A DNA stretch of 22,450 nt from DRKI01 sp011051875 (GCA_026990385.1 JALXDL010000044.1:1-22450); one strand, 5' to 3'. Counted from the first letter of the stretch, positions 14,037 through 22,450 are shown. The notes: a model not told the origin generated them from the letters alone. Translations and numbers: made by a program.

Positions 14037-17000
14037 ATGAAACCGCACGCCTTTTTCCTGTCCCTGCTCTCTGCCTGCGTCCTGACCCTGTCCGCCATGT
14101 CGGCCCCTGCCGACAGCGGCGCAACGAATCCCCCGCAGGCCCCCACCCACTCCATCGCCCTCAGCTTTGACCTGGCCGGGCGGACGGTACTGGGCACCTC
14201 CCGGATCACCCTGCCGCCCGGCACGCCCCTGGTCCTCCACTGCGGCCCCCTGGAGGTAACCGGCGGCGTGCTGGAAGAGGACGACACGACGCCCCTGCTG
14301 GTCAAACCGGGCAGAGACAACATCATCAGGCTGCCCGCCTCTGACCGGCCACGCCGGCTCTTCATTTCCTGGCGGCTGGTATCAGGCCGCCCACCGACCG
14401 GCGACAACCGGGTCGACACGGACGGCATAACTCTGGCCGGGTTCTGGCACCCCCTGCCTGAGCGCGACATGCTCTACTCCGTGGAGGCCGTGCTGCCGGC
14501 CGGGTTTACCGGTATCACCGAGGCATCGGAGATCAGCGAGCAAAAAGACGGCAACGTGGTCCGCTTCCGCTCCAGCTTTGCCCATCCCCTGCCCTCCATC
14601 CACTTTGTCGCCGGCCCCTACCTGGTCCGTTCCCGCAAGGTCTCCGGTCTGACCCTCTTCACCTATTTCTTTCCCGAGGACGCTTCCCTTGCCAGGGAAT
14701 ACCTGGAAAAGGCCGCCGGCTATATCCAGCGCTACGAACAGCTGATCGGTCCCTTCCCCTACCGCCGCTACACCATTGTCGAGAACCGGTTGCCCACCGG
14801 CTACGGCATGCCCACCTTCACCCTGCTCGGCCAAGCCGTGGTCCGCCTGCCCTTTATCAAGGACACCTCGCTGGGCCACGAGATCCTCCACTCCTGGTTC
14901 GGCAACTCGATCTTCCTGGATCCCGACAGCGGCAACTGGTGCGAGGGACTGACCACCTACCTGGCCGATCAGCGCTATGCCGCGGACCGGGGTGAAGGTG
15001 CCCTCTACCGGAAAGAACAGCTCCTGCGCTACGATGCCTACGTCCATGCGGACAATACCATGTCACTGGCCGGATTCCGCAATGCCAGCGACTCCCAGCC
15101 CATGGCGAAAAAGGTCCGCGCCATAGGCTATGACAAGGGGGCTATGGTCTTTCATATGCTGGAGAAAAGAATCGGAACAGAAAAATTCCGCCGGGGCCTG
15201 CAGGCCTTGTACAGCGAGATGCGCTGGAAACAGGCCGGCTGGAAGGATATCGAACAGATTTTCACCCGGACCGCCGCCACCGACCTGGCGCCTTTTTTCA
15301 ACCAGTGGCTCACCAGGCCCGACATTCCGGATCTCGCCGTCCGCGACATCGTTCTGGACCAGGACAAGGGAGAGGCTGCCATCCGTTTCCATCTCCTGCA
15401 GAAAACGGAGAATCCCTACCGGCTCGATGTTCCGGTCCGGATCAGGACCCTGACCGGGACCATGAACACACGCCTGGCCACGGACAGCGCGGATAAGGAA
15501 TTCACGCTCCACAGCGAGGACCTGCCGACAGAGCTGATCATCGATCCGGACTATGACCTGATGCGCAGGCCGGCGGCGAAAGAAATTCCGCCGGCCTGGG
15601 AACGGTTCGCCGGCGCCGCCAGGCGCAAAGTGGTGCTGACACAGGACGAGGACCAGCGCGCGATATATGCGCCCCTGGTCAGCTACCTGGAAAAGAAGGG
15701 CGCCGCCACCGTCCCCTGCAGCGAACTGAAGAACAGCGAGCTTGCCGGAGCAGACTATCTCTTTGCCGGCAGCTGCGATGCAGCCCGCACCCTCTATGCC
15801 GACCCGGAGTATCCCGGATCGGGCTTCACCCTGGACGTACGCAGCAACCCCCTGGCGCCCGAACGGACCATGGTCCTGGTCAGCAGCAGTTCGGCACAGG
15901 AGACCAGGGCGGCCCTGCCCAAGATCCGCCACTACGGAAAATACGGGTATCTCCACTTCGAGGCCGGCAGAATCCGGGATAAACGGATCCGCCCCTCGGA
16001 TAACGGTATGATCCGGGAACTGCTGCCACCGCCTTCGGGAATCCCGGTCCGCAGCATCAGGGACTTTGACGCCATCATCGACGATCTGGCAGCAAGTCGT
16101 GTCGTCTACGCGGGCGAGCACCACACCGATTTTGCAGACCACATGCTGCAGCTGCAGATCATCCAGGCCCTGCACGCCCGCGACCCGGAACTGGCCATCG
16201 GCCTGGAGATGTTTCCCCGCTCCTCCCAGCAGGCGCTCGACAGGTACATCAGCGGCGAGATAACGGATGAGCGGGAATTTCTGAAGGCCTCACGGTACTT
16301 TTCGGTCTGGGGATACGACTACCGGATGTACAGGGACATCATCGAGTATGCCAGGAAACACGCCATCCCGCTGGTGGCCCTGAACCTGGACAAGGAGATC
16401 GTCAGCTCGGTCTTCAAGAAGGGCTCAACCGACTCCCTGACCCCGGAACAGCGTCGCGCAGTGGCCGCGGAGCGGGACCTGGATCTTCCCGGCTACCGGC
16501 AGCGGCTGGACAGGGCGCGGCTCCTGCACAAAGGCTCAGCCGGAAAAGACAGCTTTCCCGGTTTCATCCAGGCCCAGGCCATGTGGGACGAGACCATGGC
16601 CGAAAGCATTGTCCGCTACCTGAACGACCATCCGGAAAAACGGATGGTGGTCATTGCCGGCAGCGGCCATGTCTACAAGGATTCTGCCATTCCACCGCGG
16701 GTGGCGCGACGGATGCCGGTGCGCCAGAGCGTGGTCATTGCCGACAACGGCATGCAGAGCGGCCGCGAAGAGGGCAGCCGGGTGGATTACCTGATGTTCG
16801 TCACCCCCATGAGCCTGGAACCGGCGGGCAAGATCGGCATCATGCTCAAGACGGAACAACCGGAACAGGGCGGGCAAGAGGGCCGGATGCGGATCGTCGG
16901 CATCAGTCCGCACGGCAAGGCGGGCAAGGCAGGTCTTGAGAAGGGCGACATCATCCTGGCCATCGACGGCAGACCGGTCCATTCCATGGACGACCTGAAG

Positions 17001-17156
17001 ATCGGCCTGATGGGCAAGAAACCGGGCGACCATGTACGCCTCGCCATTCTGCGCGCAAGGCCGCTCCTTCCGGACGAGACCCTGGACCTGGACGTGGAGC
17101 TCTCCTCGCCGGAATCAACGGCCATGATGCTGCCGCCGGGCCATCCCCGGAAATAG
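14037..17156 (+). CDS. exported M1-like metallopeptidase / ChaN (DUF399) / PDZ fusion protein
   Basis: The 1039-residue product has a signal peptide (residues 1 to about 24) and then three regions. The M1-like peptidase part (about 25-520) has the zinc motif HEILH (281-285), a downstream Glu303 in GNWCEGLTTYLAD, and Tyr365 in GYDKGAM. It lacks the GAMEN exopeptidase motif and has GYGMP (255-259) in that place. Glu303 follows the second His by 17 intervening residues, one fewer than in classic M1 enzymes. Residues about 670-905 match ChaN/DUF399 (Cofac_haem_bdg): YAGEHHTDF (Glu694, His695, His696), GLEMFPRSSQQALDRYISGE and GSGHVYK (His878). A PDZ domain follows (about 932-1028, with HGKAGKAGLEKGDIILAIDG). 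ChaN is an iron-linked haem-binding lipoprotein in Campylobacter. The protein probably acts in the periplasm or on the surface. No clear ribosome binding site precedes the ATG. Confidence 0.85.
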   Translation: MKPHAFFLSLLSACVLTLSAMSAPADSGATNPPQAPTHSIALSFDLAGRTVLGTSRITLPPGTPLVLHCGPLEVTGGVLEEDDTTPLLVKPGRDNIIRLPASDRPRRLFISWRLVSGRPPTGDNRVDTDGITLAGFWHPLPERDMLYSVEAVLPAGFTGITEASEISEQKDGNVVRFRSSFAHPLPSIHFVAGPYLVRSRKVSGLTLFTYFFPEDASLAREYLEKAAGYIQRYEQLIGPFPYRRYTIVENRLPTGYGMPTFTLLGQAVVRLPFIKDTSLGHEILHSWFGNSIFLDPDSGNWCEGLTTYLADQRYAADRGEGALYRKEQLLRYDAYVHADNTMSLAGFRNASDSQPMAKKVRAIGYDKGAMVFHMLEKRIGTEKFRRGLQALYSEMRWKQAGWKDIEQIFTRTAATDLAPFFNQWLTRPDIPDLAVRDIVLDQDKGEAAIRFHLLQKTENPYRLDVPVRIRTLTGTMNTRLATDSADKEFTLHSEDLPTELIIDPDYDLMRRPAAKEIPPAWERFAGAARRKVVLTQDEDQRAIYAPLVSYLEKKGAATVPCSELKNSELAGADYLFAGSCDAARTLYADPEYPGSGFTLDVRSNPLAPERTMVLVSSSSAQETRAALPKIRHYGKYGYLHFEAGRIRDKRIRPSDNGMIRELLPPPSGIPVRSIRDFDAIIDDLAASRVVYAGEHHTDFADHMLQLQIIQALHARDPELAIGLEMFPRSSQQALDRYISGEITDEREFLKASRYFSVWGYDYRMYRDIIEYARKHAIPLVALNLDKEIVSSVFKKGSTDSLTPEQRRAVAAERDLDLPGYRQRLDRARLLHKGSAGKDSFPGFIQAQAMWDETMAESIVRYLNDHPEKRMVVIAGSGHVYKDSAIPPRVARRMPVRQSVVIADNGMQSGREEGSRVDYLMFVTPMSLEPAGKIGIMLKTEQPEQGGQEGRMRIVGISPHGKAGKAGLEKGDIILAIDGRPVHSMDDLKIGLMGKKPGDHVRLAILRARPLLPDETLDLDVELSSPESTAMMLPPGHPRK

Positions 17157-17171
17157 CCGGCCGCTGCATCT

Positions 17172-17187
17172 CCGGCCGACGGGCCGG
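17172..17187. terminator. GC hairpin between convergent genes
   Basis: CCGGCC-GACG-GGCCGG forms a 6-bp all-GC stem in the 75-bp gap between the ends of the M1-ChaN-PDZ gene and the HDOD gene. There is no T tract on either side, so an intrinsic terminator role is only suggested by position. Confidence 0.25.
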
Positions 17188-17231
17188 TGTGCCGCATACC
17201 GGGACCGGGCAGGATACCCGGGGACGCGGGC

Positions 17232-18071
17232 CTATGACAAGGAAACGGCATCCTCCAGCCTGATCTCCAGCTCTGCCATCTTGATCTCGGACAGGCCCAG
17301 GCACTCGGCTTCCGGCGTTGCGGCCAGGATGAGATCAGAATCGGCCAGCAGACCGATCCCCTGCCGATTGCAGGCCAAATCGGCCAGCCGGACGATGACA
17401 AGCAGGGTGTCTGTCTCGTCAAACTCTTCCTGGTGGTGATCCCTGGCGATAACCGCGTATTCCTCGGGCAGGTTCCAGAGGGTCAACAGCTCGTGGCCGT
17501 AGCGTGTATGCAGCCTGTTCAGGGCCTCGTGCAGGATCATCTCCGAGGGTACCTGCCGGATATTGCCCCGCCGCTTGAGCGCCTCGGTTATGATCAGGAT
17601 GTACAGTTTGCCCATATCGTGAAGAAGACCGGCGGTAAAGGCCTCCTGGGCCCTGGATTTCATACCGCAGTTCAAGGCGATCCACTGGGCGCCTATGGCA
17701 CAGGCGACCGAATGGACCCAGAGGGACTGCATTGCCGCCCGGATGGTCCGGTATCGTGAAGTGAAGTTGCTTTTCTGGGAGGCCAGCAGGGCGATATTGG
17801 CGATCTCCTTCATGCCGAGGCGCATGATGGCATTACGGATGGTCGTGATCTCCGACAGACCCTTGAAAAAGGCGGAATTGGCGATACGCAGGATCTGGCT
17901 GGTCAGGGTGGGGTCATAGGTGATCAGTTGTTCGATGACCCTGGGATCCGCCTCCTCGCGCGCCACCTCCTGCTGGACCTGAAGACCGGTCCTGTTGAAG
18001 ACAGGAGGAGATATTTTTTTCTTTTGCAGGCAATAGTCGAGAATATCGACAAAAGACGGCTCACGGCTCAT
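17232..18071 (-). CDS. HDOD domain regulatory protein
   Basis: The 279-residue product is essentially one HDOD domain, an HD-related output or signalling domain. Typical blocks are LITYDPTLTSQILRIANSAF (49-68), ITTIRNAIMRLG (75-86), GLLHDMGKL (148-156), YGHELLTLWNLPEEYAVIAR (191-210) and HH (212-213). His120, His151-Asp152, His193, His212-213 and Asp231 are all present. Many HDOD proteins have lost the metal site, so possible retained hydrolase activity is worth noting. The family is often tied to c-di-GMP, motility and two-component signalling. The start codon is five bases after the stop of the PilB/GspE-type gene. The sequence TAGAGGATATG makes the stop of one gene part of the ribosome binding site of the next, which points to coupled translation. 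Confidence 0.9.
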   Translation of the reverse strand: MSREPSFVDILDYCLQKKKISPPVFNRTGLQVQQEVAREEADPRVIEQLITYDPTLTSQILRIANSAFFKGLSEITTIRNAIMRLGMKEIANIALLASQKSNFTSRYRTIRAAMQSLWVHSVACAIGAQWIALNCGMKSRAQEAFTAGLLHDMGKLYILIITEALKRRGNIRQVPSEMILHEALNRLHTRYGHELLTLWNLPEEYAVIARDHHQEEFDETDTLLVIVRLADLACNRQGIGLLADSDLILAATPEAECLGLSEIKMAELEIRLEDAVSLS

Positions 18072-18076
18072 ATCCT

Positions 18077-19984
18077 CTACACTCCCACCAGGCGCTGTAT
18101 CTGTTCAAGAGTTCGCGGCTTCTGAAATTTTGGTAGTGAACGTATCACTTCGTCGACCGTGGTTATTCCCTGGGCGGCCTTGTAGAGGCCGTCTTCGAAC
18201 AAGGTGAGCATGCCGGTGGATTCTATGCTGATCCTGCGAATCTGGTGGCTGGTCAGCCGCTGGATCAGGCCGTTTCTCACCTCCTCGTTGAGGACAAGCA
18301 CCTCGAACACGGCCACCCGTCCCTTGTAGCCGGTATAGCGGCAGTGGTCGCAGCCCCGTCCCTTCCTGAAGAGCCCTTCGCTCAACGCACTGGGATTCAG
18401 ACCGATACGCCGGTAATCACCGGCCCTCAGCTCATAGGGCATCACGCACTGCGGACAGACACGCCGCAACAACCGCTGGGCAATGATACAGACAACCGTC
18501 GAGGAGATAAGAAAGGCATCGATATCCATGTTCAGCAGACGCAACAGGCCGCCGATACTGTCCTCGGTATGAAAGGTCGTCAGGACCTTGTGCCCGGTCA
18601 TTGCCGCCTGCACGGCGATCTCGGCGGAAAAGGAGTCACGGATCTCGCCGATGACGATCACGTCGGGATCCTGTCGGACCACGCTGCGGAGCGTCTCCTC
18701 GAAGGTAAGGTTGATCTTGGGATCGATCGAACATTGAGCGATCCCCTCGATAACGTATTCAACCGGGTCTTCGGCCGTGATGATACTGGTTTCAATATTG
18801 TTGAGATAATTGATGCAGCTGTAGACCGTGGTGGTCTTTCCCGATCCGGTCGGGCCGGTGACCAGGATGACGCCGCTGGGCCGGTCCAGCCCCTCTTCAC
18901 GGAATTTTTTCAGGATTCGCGGCTGCATGCCGATGTCTTCGATTCCGAGCAGCTCGTTCTGCCTGTTGAGCAGCCTGAGAACAATCTTCTCCCCGAACAC
19001 GGTGACGTAGAAGGAAACCCGGAGATCCATCTCCCGGTTCCGGTGCACAAAGAGAATCCGTCCGTCCTGATGCCTTCTTTTCTCGGCGATATCCGCCTTG
19101 CAGAGGACCTTGATCCGGCTGGTAAGGGAGGAGGCAAGCTGAATGGGGTACTCCCTGAAAGGAACCAGCACCCCGTCGGTCCGGAAACGGACCCGGATCC
19201 GGTCGCTGAGGGGTTCGATATGGATATCGCTCACGTTGCCCGCCTCGATCGCATCAACAAGAAGGCTGTTGACGATGTCGACCACGGACTCGCCCTGGCC
19301 GCGCGACTTCTCTTCAGGGAGAAAATTGGGGAACAGCCGCTCAATCGTTGTCAGGATGGATTTCCTGGAGGCGATGCCCACGCTGATCTTCTGCTTGAAG
19401 ATGTTTTGCGCCGCCCTCTGGCAATGGCCGTCCAGGGGATCGGCAAAGGCGACAAGCACGGTATCGCCTTCCCGGCGGACAGGGAGAAAAGCATGGGAGT
19501 AATAATAATTCACCGGTCCTTTTTTTATCAGTTTTTCGTCAAGATCGGTGAATTCCGGTTCGACATGCACAAAACCGAGCTGCAGGGCGAGCGTGCTGAT
19601 GAATTTCCGTTCATCAAGAAAATTGTTGCGCACCAGGACCTCGCCCAACCTGGCCTTTGGCTGCTCCTTTGCCTGCATCTTCAAGGCAAGACGAAGATCC
19701 TCCTCGCTAATAAGGCCGAGTTCGACCAGCAGGTCACCGATACGAAAGGGCGTCTTGTTGTTCCTGATGGCAGCATGAATCTGCTCATCGGTGACATAGC
19801 CCAGTTCCCTGATGACCGAAAGGAGCGGTTTTCTTGTCTGTAATTTTGAATTGACCCGGACCGCGTATTCAACCTGCTTCCTGGTCAACAGCTGACTGTG
19901 GAGCAGGAGCCTGATCACTTCACCATACTTACTGGCAGGTGACTGGCCGCTCTGTTGCGCAGTGGCGGGTCGGGGGGTCTTCAT
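18077..19984 (-). CDS. PilB/GspE-type secretion or pilus assembly ATPase
   Basis: The 635-residue product is a type IV pilus/type II secretion hexameric ATPase. The N-terminal 140 residues hold about four helix-hairpin units (near 22-48, 53-77, 81-105 and 112-136). The last two read RIGDLLVELGLISEEDL and RLGEVLVRNNFLDERKF, each ending in a Gln, as in MshEN c-di-GMP-binding motifs. The ATPase core has Walker A GPTGSGKTT (377-385), Walker B DVIVIGEIRD (441-450), HTEDS (472-476) and a zinc site of Cys510, Cys513, Cys545 and Cys548. The ATG at 19984 (MKTPRP) is chosen over a GTG at 20092 that lies inside the promoter-like palindrome. AAGGA is about 11 bases upstream. No pilus or secretion genes adjoin it. 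It is an orphan ATPase with an HDOD partner. Confidence 0.9.
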   Translation of the reverse strand: MKTPRPATAQQSGQSPASKYGEVIRLLLHSQLLTRKQVEYAVRVNSKLQTRKPLLSVIRELGYVTDEQIHAAIRNNKTPFRIGDLLVELGLISEEDLRLALKMQAKEQPKARLGEVLVRNNFLDERKFISTLALQLGFVHVEPEFTDLDEKLIKKGPVNYYYSHAFLPVRREGDTVLVAFADPLDGHCQRAAQNIFKQKISVGIASRKSILTTIERLFPNFLPEEKSRGQGESVVDIVNSLLVDAIEAGNVSDIHIEPLSDRIRVRFRTDGVLVPFREYPIQLASSLTSRIKVLCKADIAEKRRHQDGRILFVHRNREMDLRVSFYVTVFGEKIVLRLLNRQNELLGIEDIGMQPRILKKFREEGLDRPSGVILVTGPTGSGKTTTVYSCINYLNNIETSIITAEDPVEYVIEGIAQCSIDPKINLTFEETLRSVVRQDPDVIVIGEIRDSFSAEIAVQAAMTGHKVLTTFHTEDSIGGLLRLLNMDIDAFLISSTVVCIIAQRLLRRVCPQCVMPYELRAGDYRRIGLNPSALSEGLFRKGRGCDHCRYTGYKGRVAVFEVLVLNEEVRNGLIQRLTSHQIRRISIESTGMLTLFEDGLYKAAQGITTVDEVIRSLPKFQKPRTLEQIQRLVGV

Positions 19985-20372
19985 TTCACGGGAAATCCTT
20001 GTATCCTGGGGCACGAGCAGGGTGCCGGCGGTCCGGTTTTTCAGGACAGCGGGATGCGCTCGAACCGATCGCGAGGGAGAACAGTGTGCCACACTGTCTT
20101 ATGTCAAGACTACCAGCCGGGAAGACCGCAGTCAATATCATCTTAATATTCTGGAAGAAAGAGCCGCATCCGCGGCCAGGCACGCCCGCCCGCAGCCGCC
20201 AGGCCCTGCACCGGACGGTCGTGCAGGCCGGCCGATGAACATCCGGCTGCCGGAAAGAGGCCCGGGCGCAGTGACGCGCCTGCTGTATCCGTGCGTACCT
20301 TCCCCCGGCCTGCCATGCGCGCAACCACGGGCCGGGAAGGGAAAGGGAGCCGGCAGGTCGGCGGGGGTCCCC
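19985..20372. other. 388-bp gap between folP and the PilB/GspE-type gene
   Basis: No protein or RNA gene is supported. It contains a perfect palindrome and promoter-like boxes near 20079-20107. It also contains a hairpin, CCTGCAC/GTGCAGG, near 20203-20226 without a T tract. An AT-rich patch at 20133-20160 precedes the promoter-like boxes on the minus strand. Confidence 0.45.
20079..20107 (-). promoter_or_regulatory. candidate promoter with an embedded palindromic operator, upstream of the PilB/GspE-type gene
   Basis: ACAGTGTG-C-CACACTGT (20081-20097) is a perfect 8+1+8 palindrome. On the minus strand it begins four bases after a perfect -35-like TTGACA (20107-20102) and would fill the spacer up to a poor -10 (CTGTTC, 20084-20079). 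An operator between -35 and -10 would suit a repressor. A second -35-like TTGACT with TAGTCT at spacing 17 lies just upstream. The regulator is unknown. Confidence 0.45.
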
Positions 20373-21188
20373 TCAGGAGGGATCCTGGAGAGCGGCGTGG
20401 AGGCGGAGGGCGTTGCGGGTGGCGCCGACATCATGCACCCTGAGGATATCCGCCCCCCGGGCGGCACAGTATGCCGAGACCTGGGCCGTGACGCTGTCGC
20501 GCCGGTCCACCGGCAGACCAAGGAGTTTTTCAAAAAAGGATTTGCGGGAGTGTCCGATCAGGACAGGACAGCGGAGTTCCTTGAAGGCCGGGATATTGCG
20601 GAGAATAGCCAGGTTGTGCTCCAGGGTCTTGCCAAAGCCGATACCGGGGTCGATGATCACCCGGTCGCGGGCCACGCCGTGTGCGGTCAGCCAGTCGATC
20701 CGTGCAGAGAGAAAATCACGTATCTCGGCCACCACGTCATCGTAGCGGGGGTCCACCTGCATATCACCGGGTGTTCCCTGCATGTGCATGATGATGACCG
20801 GCCCGTCGCAGGAACGGACCACATCCAGCATGGCCGGGTCACTGCGCAGGGCGGAGATGTCATTGACCATGGTGGCCCCGGCGGCCAGGGCGGCCCGGGC
20901 GACATTGGCCTTGGTGGTGTCGATGGAGACCGGGATGTCGGTACACCGGCGGACGGCCTCGATGGCCGGGATCACCCGGCCAAGCTCCTCGTCCTCGCTC
21001 ACGGGTTCGGCAAAGGGACGCGTGGACTCGCCGCCCACATCGATGATATCCACCCCTGCCTCCAGCATCTGCCGGACCTGGTCAGCAATCGCCTCGCTGG
21101 TGGTGAATCGGCCGCCGTCGGAAAAGGAATCCGGTGTCACGTTGAGGATGCCCATGATGCGGGGCATCCGCGTCTGCTCACTGCTCAT
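20373..21188 (-). CDS. folP: dihydropteroate synthase
   Basis: The enzyme joins p-aminobenzoate and a pterin diphosphate to make dihydropteroate in folate synthesis. It is the target of sulfonamides. The 271-residue product has the family signatures MGILNVTPDSFSDGG, DIIDVGGESTRP, VSIDTTKA, MVNDISALRSDP, DPGIGFGKTLEHN, IGHSRKSF and a C-terminal RVHDVGATRNALRLH. The ATG at 21188 is chosen because similarity begins soon after it and it leaves only 10 bp after the ftsH stop. Longer in-frame starts would lie inside ftsH. The ftsH-folP order is common in proteobacteria. No glmM follows here, and the next gene on the strand is the PilB/GspE-type ATPase after a 388-bp gap. Confidence 0.97.
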   Translation of the reverse strand: MSSEQTRMPRIMGILNVTPDSFSDGGRFTTSEAIADQVRQMLEAGVDIIDVGGESTRPFAEPVSEDEELGRVIPAIEAVRRCTDIPVSIDTTKANVARAALAAGATMVNDISALRSDPAMLDVVRSCDGPVIIMHMQGTPGDMQVDPRYDDVVAEIRDFLSARIDWLTAHGVARDRVIIDPGIGFGKTLEHNLAILRNIPAFKELRCPVLIGHSRKSFFEKLLGLPVDRRDSVTAQVSAYCAARGADILRVHDVGATRNALRLHAALQDPS

Positions 21189-21198
21189 GTCGCGCCGA

Positions 21199-22450
21199 TC
21201 ATGCCTCGGCCGCCTCGGCCTCATCCTCCGCCTGTTCACCGCGATGTTCCTCGATGATCCTGTCCAGGTCGTCGAGCACGATGGTCTCCTTCTCAAGCAG
21301 CTCGGTGGCCACCGCCTTCAGGATATCGAGATTGTCGGTGAGCAGCTGGGTCACCCGGTCGTTGGCGTCCAGGATGATCTTCTTGACAGCCTCGTCGATC
21401 TTCCTGGCCGTCTCCTCGCTGTAGTCACGGTGCTGTGCGATCTCGCGGCCGAGGAAGATCTGCTCTTCCTTCTTGCCATAGGTAAGCGGGCCGAGCTCAT
21501 CGCTCATGCCCCACTCGCAGACCATCTTCCGAGCCAGCTCGGTGGCCCGCTCGATATCGTTACCCGCACCGGTGGTGATCTCATCAAAGATCAGCTTCTC
21601 CGCCACCCGGCCGCCGAAAAGGATGGATATCGAGTTGAGCAGGAACTTCCTGCCATGGGTGTACTTCTCGTCCACCGGCAACTGCATGGTCAGGCCCAGG
21701 GCACGGCCGCGCGGAATGATGGTCACCTTGTGGATGGGATCGGTGTCGGGCAGAAGCCGCGCCACCAGGGCATGACCGGCCTCGTGATAGGCGGTCACCT
21801 CCTTCTCCTTCTCACTGATGATCATGGACCTGCGCTCGGCGCCCATCATGATCTTGTCCTTGGCCTTTTCCAGCATCTGCTGATCGATCTCCTCCTTGCC
21901 GCTTCGGGCCGCCATGAGCGCGGCCTCGTTGACCAGGTTCTCGAGATCGGCACCGGAAAATCCGGGCGTGCCTCGGGCAATGATCGCCATGTCCACATCG
22001 TCGGCCATCTTGGTCTTCTTGCCGTATATCTCGAGGATCAGCTCACGCCCCTTGATATCGGGAATGGGCACCACCACCTGCCGGTCGAAGCGACCGGGCC
22101 GCAAGAGGGCCGGATCCAGCACATCGGGCCGGTTGGTTGCAGCGATGATGATCACGCCATCGTTGGATTCAAAGCCATCCATCTCCACCAGGAGCTGGTT
22201 GAGGGTCTGCTCGCGCTCGTCGTGGCCGCCGCCGAGACCGGCGCCCCGGTGCCGGCCAACGGCATCAATCTCGTCGATGAAGATGATACACGGCGCATGC
22301 TTCTTGCCCTGGTTGAACAGGTCACGCACCCGCGAGGCGCCCACGCCGACGAACATCTCGACAAAATCGGAGCCGCTGATGGTGAAAAACGGCACCCCGG
22401 CCTCGCCGGCAATGGCCTTGGCAAGCAGGGTCTTGCCGGTGCCCGGCGGA
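21199..22450 (-). CDS. ftsH: ATP-dependent zinc metalloprotease FtsH (partial, N-terminus beyond the window)
   Basis: The visible 416 residues are the AAA+ and protease parts of FtsH, a membrane-anchored hexamer that degrades misassembled membrane proteins and some regulators. The frame is open to the window edge, starting within Walker A (PPGTGKTLLAKAIAGEAG). Walker B FIDEIDAVGRHRG, the second region of homology TNRPDVLDPALLRPGRFDRQ and the zinc motif HEAGH follow, and then a C-terminal coiled region and an acidic tail EAEAAEA. The N-terminal membrane segments and the start codon lie outside the window. The gene ends 10 bp before folP. Confidence 0.97.
   Translation of the reverse strand, partial: PPGTGKTLLAKAIAGEAGVPFFTISGSDFVEMFVGVGASRVRDLFNQGKKHAPCIIFIDEIDAVGRHRGAGLGGGHDEREQTLNQLLVEMDGFESNDGVIIIAATNRPDVLDPALLRPGRFDRQVVVPIPDIKGRELILEIYGKKTKMADDVDMAIIARGTPGFSGADLENLVNEAALMAARSGKEEIDQQMLEKAKDKIMMGAERRSMIISEKEKEVTAYHEAGHALVARLLPDTDPIHKVTIIPRGRALGLTMQLPVDEKYTHGRKFLLNSISILFGGRVAEKLIFDEITTGAGNDIERATELARKMVCEWGMSDELGPLTYGKKEEQIFLGREIAQHRDYSEETARKIDEAVKKIILDANDRVTQLLTDNLDILKAVATELLEKETIVLDDLDRIIEEHRGEQAEDEAEAAEA

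Noticed and set aside
18245..19843. A 532-codon open frame opposite the PilB/GspE-type gene
   Set aside because: Antisense of an ATPase with intact Walker motifs. The composition is not protein-like.
19962..21257. A 431-codon plus-strand open frame across folP and the upstream gap
   Set aside because: It overlaps folP antisense and the promoter-like palindrome and has no motifs.
1..22450. tRNA, rRNA, CRISPR arrays, insertion sequences or prophage genes
   Set aside because: The gaps were read for cloverleaf-like, repeat-spacer or transposase signals and none were found. All large genes are housekeeping or regulatory types.

Overview
The window is a GC-rich (by eye above 60%), densely coding bacterial chromosome segment. 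It holds housekeeping and metabolic genes and no sign of phage, insertion sequences, CRISPR arrays, tRNA or rRNA. Recalled sequence resemblance and gene content (a PilB/GspE ATPase with an HDOD protein, ftsH-folP, a DUF362 protein, a short monomeric aconitase, a homocysteine methyltransferase/MTHFR fusion) suggest a Desulfobacterota (former Deltaproteobacteria) genome, perhaps near Desulfobulbales. That placement is inference and was not tested.

Left part (146-6776, all minus strand). An apparent operon reads ilvC, a homocysteine S-methyltransferase/methylenetetrahydrofolate reductase fusion, metK, ahcY, with gaps of 42, 59 and 62 bp. The last three genes supply the methyl-cycle steps: remethylate homocysteine, make S-adenosylmethionine, and hydrolyse S-adenosylhomocysteine. 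A probable terminator follows ahcY. Beyond it is a small 3D-domain (MltA-like) lipoprotein gene. The ilvC product looks like the plant chloroplast type of ketol-acid reductoisomerase rather than the E. coli or short bacterial type.

Middle (6777-9742). A 413-bp divergent intergenic region separates ilvC from a small two-helix membrane protein gene on the plus strand. That gene overlaps tail to tail by 10 bp with a FabL-type enoyl-ACP reductase gene. Upstream of it on the minus strand is a stand-alone DUF362 gene. Then comes a gene-free stretch of 470 bp with a strong minus-strand terminator, a sigma-54-like sequence and a possible small RNA downstream of the aconitase gene.

Right of centre (9743-14036). 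serA and an aconitase gene (serA first) form a minus-strand pair. Upstream lies a gene for a secreted PA14-like protein. It is divergent from a large plus-strand gene (14037-17156) for an exported protein that joins an M1-like metallopeptidase region, a ChaN/DUF399 haem-binding-type domain and a PDZ domain.

Right part (17232-22450, minus strand). ftsH (truncated by the window edge) and folP are 10 bp apart. After a 388-bp gap with a perfect 8+1+8 palindrome in a promoter-like setting comes a PilB/GspE-type ATPase gene with MshEN-like N-terminal repeats. Its stop codon lies just before an HDOD regulator gene.

No wholly new multi-gene system stands out. The most unusual items are the plant-type KARI heading a methyl-cycle operon, the M1-ChaN-PDZ fusion, the FabL-type reductase, the possible small RNA after the aconitase gene, and the palindrome upstream of the ATPase gene.
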